15,597 bases of DNA from Candidatus Heimdallarchaeota archaeon (GCA_030602675.1 JAUVZH010000023.1:1-15597), one strand, 5' to 3'; shown: positions 7,290 through 14,828, numbered from the stretch's first letter. The notes: generated by a model from the letters alone, not told the origin. Numbers and translations: made by a program.

Positions 7290-8558
7290 ATGAAAGCGAT
7301 TTTATGTGGCAAGATAATACCTGTTGGTAAAGAAGAATTTGATAACGGTCATATTTTGATTGATGATAAAGGGAAAATTAAGAAAGTTGGCAAAGGTTTC
7401 GATGTGCCAAAAGATGCTGAAATCATTGATGCTAAGGACTTGGTAGCTTTCCCAGGAATCATTGATGTCCATTGTCACGCTGCTGTTTGGGAAGAAGAAA
7501 TCGGTCTTACCTTACAAGATGGCAATGAAATGACTGATCCAATCACCCCACAAATTAGAGTTCTTGATGCTATCAATCCTGTTGAGAAAGGTATGAGAAG
7601 AGCAATTAGTGGTGGTGTTACTTGTATTTGCATTTCACCAGGTAGTGCTAATGTTGTTGGAGGTCAAATGACCACCATTAAAATGCATGGTACGATTGTT
7701 GATAAAATGGTCGTTCAAGAAACTGCCGGTATGAAATGTGCTTTTGGTGAAAACCCAAAGAGATGTTATGGTGATGCTCTAAAGCGTATGCCAGGCACAA
7801 GAATGGGCAGTCTTGGTCTCTTTAGACAATTGATGTTTGAAACTCAGAATTACATGAATAAATCAGATGAATATGAGAAGAAGCTTAAGCAATACAAAGA
7901 AGACTTGAAAGATTATAACAAGAAAGTTAAGGAAGGAAAAGATAAAGACGCCAAAAGACCAACTGAACCTACCAAACCTGATAAGAATATTAAATATGAA
8001 GCGATGGTTCCAATCCTAAAGAAAGAAATACCTTTACGAGCTCATGCTCACCAAGCTAATGATATTGTTACTGCAGTACGCTTAGCAAAAGAATTTGATG
8101 TTGATGTTATCATTGAGCATTGTACTTACGGTCACAAAGTTGTAGATTTCTTAGCTGAAAATAAAATCCCAGCTGTTGTCGGTCCTACTTTTGGTTTTAG
8201 AACTAAAATCGAACTACGAGAAATGACTTGGAAAACAATTGGCATACTCTATAAAGCAGGTGTTTTAGTCTCATTGACTGCTGATCATCCTGTAGTTCCT
8301 TTGCAATTTCAAACTGTTTATGCAGCTATTGCTCATCGCGAAGGATTGCCTTTACAAGGTGCTTATGAAGTAATCACCCTTAATGGTGCTAAGATCCTTG
8401 GTATTGATGACAGAGTTGGTTCCATTGAAGAAGGAAAAGATGCCGATATTGTTCTATGGAGTGGAAATCCATTAGACATTCAATCAAAAGCTCAAAAAGT
8501 CTTCATAGATGGTGAACTCGTATACGATATTGAAACAGAAACTGAAGAATTATTTTAA
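7290..8558 (+). CDS. Metal-dependent amidohydrolase, COG1228 / imidazolonepropionase-like (tandem copy B)
   Basis: A 422-residue paralogue of the preceding gene, about two-thirds identical by eye and collinear along its whole length, including the Lys/Glu-rich insertion. All metal ligands are kept: H61-C-H63, H252 and H254 in 'RAHAHQANDI', H277 in 'IIEHCTYGH' and D332 in 'LTADHP'. Differences gather around the substrate-facing segments: 'DSHCHASVFEESIGMG' becomes 'DVHCHAAVWEEEIGLT', 'MSYKSKIETRKK' becomes 'FGFRTKIELREM', and 'VTHCQYQLIYG' becomes 'VVPLQFQTVYA'. This suggests two active enzymes of differing substrate preference rather than a dead copy. A GTGA motif about 9 nt before the ATG may serve as ribosome-binding site. 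Copy B carries the more usual 'PVVPLQF' form and is perhaps nearer the ancestral function. Reaction unknown. Confidence 0.85.
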   Translation: MKAILCGKIIPVGKEEFDNGHILIDDKGKIKKVGKGFDVPKDAEIIDAKDLVAFPGIIDVHCHAAVWEEEIGLTLQDGNEMTDPITPQIRVLDAINPVEKGMRRAISGGVTCICISPGSANVVGGQMTTIKMHGTIVDKMVVQETAGMKCAFGENPKRCYGDALKRMPGTRMGSLGLFRQLMFETQNYMNKSDEYEKKLKQYKEDLKDYNKKVKEGKDKDAKRPTEPTKPDKNIKYEAMVPILKKEIPLRAHAHQANDIVTAVRLAKEFDVDVIIEHCTYGHKVVDFLAENKIPAVVGPTFGFRTKIELREMTWKTIGILYKAGVLVSLTADHPVVPLQFQTVYAAIAHREGLPLQGAYEVITLNGAKILGIDDRVGSIEEGKDADIVLWSGNPLDIQSKAQKVFIDGELVYDIETETEELF

Positions 8559-8566
8559 GAAAAATT

Positions 8567-8600
8567 ACCACGATTATTCGTGGTTAACCTTTTATTTTTT
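8567..8600. terminator. Bidirectional hairpin terminator between convergent genes
   Basis: ACCACGA (8567-8573) pairs with TCGTGGT (8578-8584) over the loop TTAT. On the plus strand a T-rich tract (8590-8600) follows; on the minus strand the hairpin is followed by TAATTTTTC. It lies exactly between the stop of amidohydrolase B and the stop of the convergent exchanger gene, so it can end both transcripts. Confidence 0.65.
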
Positions 8601-10227
8601 ATAACACTTTTGCGATATTAACAAGCTGAAGTGCCGTACTTGCGGTTTCAGCTTCAGTTGGTATACCGCCTATAAGCATTAGTGCTAGTAAACTTACAAC
8701 AGCTAGTATTGTTATAACTACACCTTCGAGAAGGTCGAATTTGTTATCATCCATAACCATTAGTATCGCCGCTGCTGACATGATGAAGATTCCACCCATC
8801 ACAACTGTAATCTCAAGAGCAATAGGAATACCAATGTTTAGTATTCCACTAAGGACAAATGGAATGCCAAATAGAATAAAGAAAGTTTGATTTATTGCTG
8901 AAACTTGATGAACTAGTCCCACTTCTCTTGCTTCTTGTTCTCGACTGAATATTCCTCTTAAAGTTACTACTAATTCCGGAGAAGAAGAAATTGATCCAAC
9001 TACTACAGAATATACTAGAATTGGTACTGTTCTAAAAATCTCAATACCATCTTCAATAGATCTTGAAAGTATTTGACCACCCCATACAATTCCACCTGCA
9101 CCTATAATGAATAAGATGATAATTATGTACCATGGAAATCTCCGTAAAGTTGCTAAAGCGGTATCTTTTTCATGTTTTGATTTATTATCATTATTGTTTC
9201 TCTTTCTTCCTTTCCTATGAGGTTTAACTTCTCTAGGCTCAGTATCTTGTTCAATTTGCTCCAGTTGTTTTTGCTTGGTTTTACTTTTTGATTCCACGAT
9301 CAATCGTGATTGAATGAGTTTCGTGCTACTTGGTTCTTCAACAACTAATTGGTCCTTATCTGGAAAGAATTCTGATATCAAAGTTTGTGGTGTTGATGTT
9401 CTCTTCCCCCAACGTTGAATAAGCAGGAACAAAAATATGAAATATACTAGAATTAATGCTAAACCGATTATAATCGTAAATCCCCGATTAAATGTCGGTA
9501 AACCTTCCACAACCGTTTCTGGATTAGTAAGTTGGAAATAGAAACCATAAATCATCATTACAAATGAAAATACCATCATTCCTAAGATTAGATTTGCTTC
9601 GAAGAATGTTAATTCCTTAGGTAAATCAAATGGTTCATCTTTTGAGACAAAGATTATTCCTATACCTAGAAAGAAGATGTTAATAATTACTGTTGTTAAG
9701 ATCAAAGTTATTGCAGTAATTGCTAAACTATTCGCATGAACAATGTCAGTTGCTTCAACCTGTTTCGCACGTACAAGTAGAAAGGTAATAACTACTAATT
9801 CTGCAAGTGCTGCCCCTATGGCTTGTAGAATACCACTCAAGTATGGTGCCCAATTTAGTTTATCTTGAATACCTTTTACTCCTAAAATAATTATTTCAGC
9901 TGCTCCAAATACTATAAGAAGACCAGCTACAAAACCAATTATCATTAATATAATGGAATTCCTTGTATTGTGAGGTAAATAACGATATAGTATATAATTT
10001 GCTATCGCTATAACTATTCCCAATAGGAGAGAAATTATAGTCAATGAAGATATATTGCCAATAATAGTTTCAAGAGCTTCTTCATGTTCAATATTATCAA
10101 AATAATCAGGATATTCATCATCTTCAGTAATAACAGTTGGAAGATCCCAATCTTCTGGCTCAGAATAATCCTCTAATTCCATTGAATCTTTAGGCGGGGG
10201 TTTGCTACCCTCGTCGTTTTCAGTCAT
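8599..10227 (-). CDS. Na+/Ca2+-exchanger-like (CaCA) membrane protein, copy A
   Basis: A 542-residue integral membrane protein with two homologous halves, as in cation/Ca2+ antiporters. Residues 1-55 are an acidic cytosolic tail. Half 1 (about 60-270) contains 'LQAIGAALAELVVI' with E143, the place of the alpha-1 repeat. A charged loop (about 272-362), very Lys/Arg-rich near 310-355, separates the halves. Half 2 contains the clearer alpha-2 motif 'GSISSSPELVV' (S414, S415, P417, E418) and 'INQTFFILFGIP' (N446). The alpha-1 consensus (G-T/N-S-x-P-E/D) is degraded, lacking Ser and Pro, so ion specificity or coupling may differ from a classic exchanger. The ATG at 10227 has GAGGT 12 nt upstream and a TATA-like AAGTATATTT at about 10273-10282. 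It is paralogous to the next gene upstream. Family assignment is moderately sure, function less so. Confidence 0.72.
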   Translation of the reverse strand: MTENDEGSKPPPKDSMELEDYSEPEDWDLPTVITEDDEYPDYFDNIEHEEALETIIGNISSLTIISLLLGIVIAIANYILYRYLPHNTRNSIILMIIGFVAGLLIVFGAAEIIILGVKGIQDKLNWAPYLSGILQAIGAALAELVVITFLLVRAKQVEATDIVHANSLAITAITLILTTVIINIFFLGIGIIFVSKDEPFDLPKELTFFEANLILGMMVFSFVMMIYGFYFQLTNPETVVEGLPTFNRGFTIIIGLALILVYFIFLFLLIQRWGKRTSTPQTLISEFFPDKDQLVVEEPSSTKLIQSRLIVESKSKTKQKQLEQIEQDTEPREVKPHRKGRKRNNNDNKSKHEKDTALATLRRFPWYIIIILFIIGAGGIVWGGQILSRSIEDGIEIFRTVPILVYSVVVGSISSSPELVVTLRGIFSREQEAREVGLVHQVSAINQTFFILFGIPFVLSGILNIGIPIALEITVVMGGIFIMSAAAILMVMDDNKFDLLEGVVITILAVVSLLALMLIGGIPTEAETASTALQLVNIAKVL

Positions 10228-10250
10228 TTGATTCGATTTACCTCTTTAGG

Positions 10251-10266
10251 GAACATAAAAATGTTC
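10251..10266. promoter_or_regulatory. Candidate operator dyad at the exchanger copy A promoter
   Basis: GAACATAAAAATGTTC is a perfect inverted repeat (6-bp arms, 4-base spacer) 24-39 nt before the ATG at 10227. It lies between the TATA-like box at about 10273-10282 and the coding start, overlapping the expected transcription start, a typical repressor position in archaea. A wider repeat, GGGAACA (10249-10255) and TGTTCCC (10297-10303), encloses the TATA-like box. The AACAT/ATGTT half-site recurs at two other promoters here. Confidence 0.35.
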
Positions 10267-10272
10267 AAGACC

Positions 10273-10282
10273 AAATATACTT
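10273..10282 (-). promoter_or_regulatory. TATA-like element for exchanger copy A
   Basis: Minus-strand AAGTATATTT is centred about 50 nt before the ATG. A start about 25 nt downstream would leave a leader of about 25 nt containing the GAGGT ribosome-binding site, so this gene would not be leaderless. Confidence 0.4.
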
Positions 10283-10422
10283 AAGTTATGTTTTTTTGTT
10301 CCCTTTTAAATAATTTGCTGTTGCTTACCTTTTTGTCAAAAGATTGTTGATAATAATAGATATTCAAATACCAAATAGCTTTTATCCATCAACTAGAAAT
10401 ACATTATTTCGTCTCTCGATAT

Positions 10423-11874
10423 CTAACTTATTAATCCACCAACAATTGCTAAGGTCAGAAGACTTGCTATAGACGCTACCAGTATTAAAGCTCCTTCAAC
10501 ACGATCAAAGTGGTTATCATCAATAATAGTCAGATGCAATGCCAAAGATATGGCAAATATACCTGTCAATACTAGTGTTGTATCCAGTGCTACTGGGATA
10601 TTTACGTTTATTATCGAAGCAAAGAGGAAAGGTAAACCAAATAATAAAAAGAATGTTTGATTTACTGATGATATTTGATGAGTCATACCTATTTCAGTAT
10701 CTTCTTCTTCTGGATTTAAAATGGCTCTGAATGTTATCGTCATCTCTGGTGCTGATGAAACAAATCCAATTACTACACAATAAACTAGAATGGGCAGATT
10801 GTATATCTCTAAACCAGTTTCTATTGATTCTGAGATCAGTGTACCACCAAAAATAATTCCTGAAATGCCAACAACAAAGACAATAACAAGTACAAACCAT
10901 GGAAATCGTCTTAGTGATATAAATTGCTCTGTCTCATCATCATTTCCATTTGAGAACATTTCTTTTATTTTATCTTTAATTGGATGCTTTTTCTCTTCAC
11001 CTTCTTCTTGTGTGTCATCCTCTTCAGGAAAATATTCTGTAATTAGAGTTTGTGGACCTATTCTTTCTGCTAGTTTCTCTCTTGCATCTCCTATTAAAAA
11101 ACCAATAAACAAAATGTAGAATAGTAATAGTGAAACACCAATTGCCCCCTGAAATACTCTATCAAATTGCTCTATTCCTATAGCATTATGAGTAAATCCA
11201 AATGCAATTAGAATAAATGAAAATATTGTCATTGCAAGAACAAGATTTGATTCATTTTGCGATAATTGTTTAGGAAGTTTGAAAGGTTTCTTTCTAGCAA
11301 CTACTAGGATTGTTATACCAAGTATTAACATATTAATCAATACAGTAGTTAGAACTAATGTAATGCTCGTAACTGTTAGATTATTAGCTAATTCAATATT
11401 CTCTGTTATACCAGTTGCACTTAGGGTTTTTGCTCGAGTCAAAAGGATAGAAACTACGATAATATCGCTGGAATCAGCGCCTATTGCAGCCATAATACCC
11501 ATGAAATATTGAGACCAACCCAATTTCTTTCCGATGCCTTTTACACCAAAAATAATCAGCTCAGAACAACCAAAAACAAAAGACAACCCACCTATAAATC
11601 CTAGGATTATATTCCAAACAGGATGATTTTCAAGTACATTAGCAAATGTAATAATTAAGATAATCACACCAAGAATTATAGAAGGTATTGTTAAAGGGTT
11701 TATTTTCTCGAATAACTCACCAATAGATTCAATTGGTTCCAAAAGATCCAGATCTACTTCATGGGAATCTGCTTCTTCATCCAATTCTATATTTTTGAAT
11801 AGTTCATCTTCAAAAGAACGGATCTCATTATCCTTTTCCAATTTTAATGATTCATCAGTATTGTTGTCTACCAA
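10423..11874 (-). CDS. Na+/Ca2+-exchanger-like (CaCA) membrane protein, copy B
   Basis: A 483-residue paralogue of the gene downstream, sharing the acidic N-terminal tail, two membrane halves, a central charged loop and several blocks of identity. The alpha-1 position reads 'AIGADSSDIIVV' (D137 where copy A has E143); alpha-2 reads 'GFVSSAPEMTI' (S373, S374, P376, E377), followed by 'VNQTFFLLFGLP' (N405). The central loop is shorter and more acidic ('EEDDTQEEGEE') than in copy A. Both loops keep 'PQTLI(S/T)E(F/Y)FP', and both second halves start with 'LRRFPW'. The only usable start is TTG at 11872-11874: an in-frame TAA lies two codons earlier, and GAGG sits 12 nt upstream. The 195-base gap to copy A carries a separate promoter. 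Probably a cation/Ca2+ antiporter relative; the ion is unknown. Confidence 0.72.
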   Translation of the reverse strand: MVDNNTDESLKLEKDNEIRSFEDELFKNIELDEEADSHEVDLDLLEPIESIGELFEKINPLTIPSIILGVIILIITFANVLENHPVWNIILGFIGGLSFVFGCSELIIFGVKGIGKKLGWSQYFMGIMAAIGADSSDIIVVSILLTRAKTLSATGITENIELANNLTVTSITLVLTTVLINMLILGITILVVARKKPFKLPKQLSQNESNLVLAMTIFSFILIAFGFTHNAIGIEQFDRVFQGAIGVSLLLFYILFIGFLIGDAREKLAERIGPQTLITEYFPEEDDTQEEGEEKKHPIKDKIKEMFSNGNDDETEQFISLRRFPWFVLVIVFVVGISGIIFGGTLISESIETGLEIYNLPILVYCVVIGFVSSAPEMTITFRAILNPEEEDTEIGMTHQISSVNQTFFLLFGLPFLFASIINVNIPVALDTTLVLTGIFAISLALHLTIIDDNHFDRVEGALILVASIASLLTLAIVGGLIS

Positions 11875-11894
11875 CTTTTAGAAATTCCTCATAG

Positions 11895-11908
11895 ATAACA
11901 TATGTTAT
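11895..11908. promoter_or_regulatory. Candidate operator dyad at the exchanger copy B promoter
   Basis: ATAACATATGTTAT is a perfect 14-base palindrome 21-34 nt before the TTG start of copy B. It overlaps or abuts the probable minus-strand TATA region (TTTAGTATAAC, about 11904-11914). It contains AACAT joined directly to ATGTT, the same half-sites as at copy A's promoter. Function is inferred from position and symmetry only. Confidence 0.35.
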
Positions 11909-12021
11909 ACTAAATAGCTAATTATGAACTATGTAGATAAACATTTTCTTTTAATTATTTAGTTTTAAACATGCTTATTTATTAATTACTATAAATTTGT
12001 ATTTTTAAACAAAAAACTGAT

Positions 12022-12033
12022 ATGTTGAAACAT
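12022..12033. promoter_or_regulatory. Candidate operator dyad at the phosphoglucose isomerase promoter
   Basis: ATGTTGAAACAT has 5-bp inverted arms and a 2-base spacer, 11-22 nt before the ATG at 12044. A TATA-like TTTTTAAAC at about 12002-12010 would place transcription start within this dyad. The arms are the same ATGTT/AACAT pair as at the exchanger promoters, in the opposite arm order. Confidence 0.28.
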
Positions 12034-12043
12034 CAACTAAAAG

Positions 12044-12841
12044 ATGATTGAAATGGTAATAATTGATCTTTCCAAATTTGTACCTTTTGAATTAGAGGTT
12101 GACAAAGAAACTAGTAAAATTGTAAAAGCCGGAGATATTGAACCTGTTTTTTCAACTCGAAAATTATTTGATATGAAAGATGTTATTTATGATCAAAATT
12201 GGTTAAATTCACAACAAGGAAATTTTGACTTGTATTATATGTATCGTGATTTGACCAGAGATGAAGATAAACCAATATTTCAAAAACAGGGAGTTAGGTT
12301 TGACATTACTATTATACCTCCAAATTTTCTAGGAGCTGAATATGTTAAAACTGCTGGTCACTTCCATCCTGAAGCAAAGGAAGGATACAGTTTTCCTGAG
12401 GTTTATGAAGTAATGTATGGTAAGGGACTCTACTTATTACAAAAAGAGAAAAAAGAGCAAAAGAAGAAGAGAAAAAACAAAACACTTGACCCTTATGAGG
12501 TAATAATCATAAGTGCAAAAGCAGGAGATCAGATATTAATCCCACCTGGTTTTGGTCATGTAACGATTAATCCATCAAAAGAAACTCCACTTATCATGAA
12601 TAATTTGGTAAGTTCTGAGTTTAGTTCCATTTATGAACCTATTAAGAAACAAAAAGGAGCAGTCTACCTTTACCACCATAAAGAAGTTTGGATAAGAAAT
12701 CCTACTTGTAAAGACAAAGTAATTGTAAAAGAGAAGTTTCCATCAGAAATTGTTGATAAACCATTCTACCTATCATTTATTGAAAATCCAGAACAATGGA
12801 TATTTCTAAATGAACCTTGGACAAAAGAGAATTGGTTGTAA
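12044..12841 (+). CDS. pgiA: Cupin-type (archaeal) phosphoglucose isomerase
   Basis: A metal-dependent cupin isomerase interconverting glucose 6-phosphate and fructose 6-phosphate in glycolysis/gluconeogenesis. The cupin metal site is plain: H106-x-H108 in 'KTAGHFHPEA', E119 in 'FPEVYEVMYGKG', and H172 in 'ILIPPGFGHVTIN', matching the H-x-H...E...H arrangement of the Pyrococcus enzyme. At 265 residues it is clearly longer than the roughly 190-residue euryarchaeal form. A Lys-rich insertion (about 134-146) lies in a beta-hairpin, and about 45 residues extend beyond the usual C-terminal 'NP' segment ('KFPSEIV...ENPEQWIF...NWL'). Start choice is ATG 12044; ATG 12053 is also possible. The ABC ATPase gene follows 32 bases later on the same strand. 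It is the best phylogenetic clue to an archaeal host. Confidence 0.88.
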   Translation: MIEMVIIDLSKFVPFELEVDKETSKIVKAGDIEPVFSTRKLFDMKDVIYDQNWLNSQQGNFDLYYMYRDLTRDEDKPIFQKQGVRFDITIIPPNFLGAEYVKTAGHFHPEAKEGYSFPEVYEVMYGKGLYLLQKEKKEQKKKRKNKTLDPYEVIIISAKAGDQILIPPGFGHVTINPSKETPLIMNNLVSSEFSSIYEPIKKQKGAVYLYHHKEVWIRNPTCKDKVIVKEKFPSEIVDKPFYLSFIENPEQWIFLNEPWTKENWL

Positions 12842-12873
12842 CCTTCATATTATTTGATAAGAGATGAATTAAT

Positions 12874-13890
12874 ATGTCTCCTTTTGAAGAGAAAGAAAAA
12901 GAAGTTATATTAGAAGTAAAAAATCTTAAGACATATTTTTATGACCATGATAATGTAGTTTGGAAAGTACTAGATGGTGTAAATTTCAAGATTCATCAAG
13001 GTGAAACTTTAGGTATTTTAGGACCATCAGGTGCTGGAAAATCTATCTTAGCTAAATCCATTTTTAAATTAATAGAACGACCGGGAAAAATTATTGATGG
13101 TGAGATTCTATTCAAAGGTAGAAATTTACTCTTACTTCCAAATGAAATCTTAGATACTATGAGAGGAAAAGATCTAGCACTTGTTATGCAAAATGTAGCT
13201 GGTGGAATTGACCCTTTAAGAGATATGACGTTTACTACAAGCCAACCCTATAGGGAACATGCTGAAATTGATTCAAATAGGCAAGAAATAAAGATGCTTG
13301 TAATTAGTCAATTGGGTACTGTAGCAATTCCAGAACCATTGAGAACTTCAGATAAATATGCACATCAAATGAGTGGTGGTGAAAGTCAAAGAGTGAAAAT
13401 TGCTACTGCTCTAATAAATAATCCTTCTTTATTGATCGCAGATGAGCCAGTTTCAAACCTTGATGCTACAATCGCAAGACAAATTTTAGATTTATTACAA
13501 ATAATGAAGAAGAAATATCGATTAACTATGATGATAATTGCACACAATTTAGGTGTGTTAGCTGAATTATCAGATTATATAGCTATTCTTTACGCAGGTG
13601 AGATTATTGAATATGGTGATGTAGAAACAATGTTTTATTCCCCAAGACATCCTTTCACTCAAGGACTATTCTATGCAACGCCAAGCATGGCACAAAGAGG
13701 TAAACTAAAACCAATTCCTGGCGAAATTCCTGATCCTAGAAATTATCCAAGTGGTTGTAGATTTCATCCAAGATGTACTTATGCAATTGATAAATGTAAA
13801 ATTGAAGCCCCCAATTTAGTAGAATATGAAGAGAATCACCAGGTTGCTTGCTGGAGAGCTAAAGATATTCCTGATTATCAACCTGGTTAA
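12874..13890 (+). CDS. Oligopeptide/dipeptide ABC transporter ATP-binding protein (OppD/DppD-type)
   Basis: A 338-residue ABC ATPase powering peptide (or in some archaea oligosaccharide) import. Walker A is G50-PSGAG-K56-S57, the Q-loop has Q106, the signature is 'MSGGESQ' (166-172), Walker B is 'LLIADE' (D190, E191), the D-loop is 'SNLDA' and the H-loop has H224. The C-terminal oligo_HPY extension is present ('YSPRHPFTQGL') with four cysteines, C295, C301, C308 and C326, in the spacing known to bind a 4Fe-4S cluster in DppD-type proteins. The gene is intact. No permease, OppF partner or substrate-binding protein lies beside it, so it is an orphan subunit here and must pair with products encoded elsewhere. 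A GAGATGA motif 8 nt before the ATG may be the ribosome-binding site. Confidence 0.9.
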   Translation: MSPFEEKEKEVILEVKNLKTYFYDHDNVVWKVLDGVNFKIHQGETLGILGPSGAGKSILAKSIFKLIERPGKIIDGEILFKGRNLLLLPNEILDTMRGKDLALVMQNVAGGIDPLRDMTFTTSQPYREHAEIDSNRQEIKMLVISQLGTVAIPEPLRTSDKYAHQMSGGESQRVKIATALINNPSLLIADEPVSNLDATIARQILDLLQIMKKKYRLTMMIIAHNLGVLAELSDYIAILYAGEIIEYGDVETMFYSPRHPFTQGLFYATPSMAQRGKLKPIPGEIPDPRNYPSGCRFHPRCTYAIDKCKIEAPNLVEYEENHQVACWRAKDIPDYQPG

Positions 13891-13915
13891 AATTTAAATT
13901 TATAGTTTCACTATA
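13891..13915 (+). promoter_or_regulatory. Promoter of the PHP gene with overlapping palindrome
   Basis: AATTTAAATTTATAG (13891-13905) is a TATA-like tract centred about 24 nt before the ATG at 13922, implying a leaderless transcript. The perfect inverted repeat TATAGT-TTC-ACTATA (13901-13915) overlaps it and could be an operator or a weak terminator for the ABC gene. Confidence 0.35.
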
Positions 13916-13921
13916 GAATGT

Positions 13922-14635
13922 ATGAACGTTTATAAGAAAGCCCTTGAGAATTTATTAGCGAAAGATCGAATAGGCAGATGTGATTTTTCATACACACTCA
14001 TTTTTGAGCGATGGTGTATTGCTACCTATTGAACAACTAAGAAGAGCATTTGTTAAAGGTCATGAGGGATATGCAATCACAGAAATGTTAGTGCTTCTAA
14101 TCTAGACATCATTCCTAAATCAGATAGAGATTGTAAATTAGCAACTAAACACTGGGGTTTTCTTGCTTTGCCTGGTGTTGAATTAACGCATGTCCCAGTT
14201 GGTGCTATTGAAGAAATTACTGAACAAGCAGTTGAAATAGGTGCCTTAGTGATTGTTATACATGGTGAGACCATTTCAGAACCAGTCGAACCAGGAACCA
14301 ATCTGATAGCTTCTAAATGTAAGCATGTGGATATTTTAGCACATCCTGGACTAGTTACAAAGGAAGTAGCAGAAAATTGTAAGAAAAATGATATCTTCCT
14401 AGAAATAACAAGCAATAATGCACATTCAATAACTAATGGTCATATTGTAGATATAGGGAGAAAAGCTAAAGCTAATTTTATTCAAAATACAGATACACAT
14501 AGACCAAGTGATATGCTAAACTATGATGAAGGAAAGAGAATTCTGCTTAGTTCTGGACTAACTATAGAAGAAGCTGAAAAAGTGCTCCAAAAGAACACTC
14601 GAGATTTTCTAACAAAAATCTATAATAAAATCTAG
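13922..14635 (+). pseudogene. PHP-domain phosphoesterase (histidinol-phosphatase-like), broken by two frameshifts
   Basis: A PHP metallo-phosphoesterase gene that reads through only if two single-base errors are corrected. From ATG 13922 the frame encodes MNVYKKALENLLAKDRIGRCDF. Removing one T from the run at 13984-13988 restores H23-T-H25 and 'SDGVLLPIEQLRRAF'. Adding one base at about 14084 turns 'TEMLVLLI-stop' into '(D/E)H55-VSASNLDIIPK', joining the open frame that ends at 14635. Restored length is 237 residues. The intact part holds E87 ('PGVELTH'), H114 ('VIHGE'), H141 ('DILAHPG') and D191-x-H193 ('NTDTHRPSD'), so every expected metal ligand is present. The shifts cancel out, which fits sequencing errors better than decay. 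The longest unbroken open frame starts at about 14105. Function in this family is phosphate-ester hydrolysis, substrate unknown. Confidence 0.78.
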
Positions 14636-14666
14636 CAAACTCAATTTCATTAGTGAGAGTAGAACA

Positions 14667-14693
14667 GGACAGGGAGAAATTCCCTGTCCGTTT
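14667..14693 (+). terminator. Hairpin after the PHP gene
   Basis: GGACAGGGA (14667-14675) pairs perfectly with TCCCTGTCC (14681-14689) over the loop GAAAT, the most GC-rich stem in the window, starting 32 bases after the PHP stop. Only a short TTT follows, so as a terminator it is not textbook; it could instead stabilise the 3' end of the mRNA. Confidence 0.5.
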
Positions 14694-14828
14694 AACGAGT
14701 GGGTGCCTTTTAAAATAAGTTTTACAAGGAGGAGGATTGTTGTTTCAGGCAGATCACTTATATTTTTATTAGGGGAAATTTTATTTTTGGACTAATACTG
14801 GAGGGAGGGATGTGGAAGGATTATAAAA

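Noticed and set aside
10228..10422. Possible tRNA or other RNA gene between the exchanger copies
   Set aside because: No cloverleaf arms or TTCRA-type box; the region fits a promoter with dyads.
10539..11512. Plus-strand frames opposite exchanger copy B
   Set aside because: They are antisense shadows of a well-supported membrane protein; translations are low-complexity and lack start signals.
12443..12481. Lys-rich stretch in phosphoglucose isomerase as a possible frameshift or insertion error
   Set aside because: The reading frame continues correctly into the second cupin motif (PPGFGH), and charged loop insertions are common at this hairpin.
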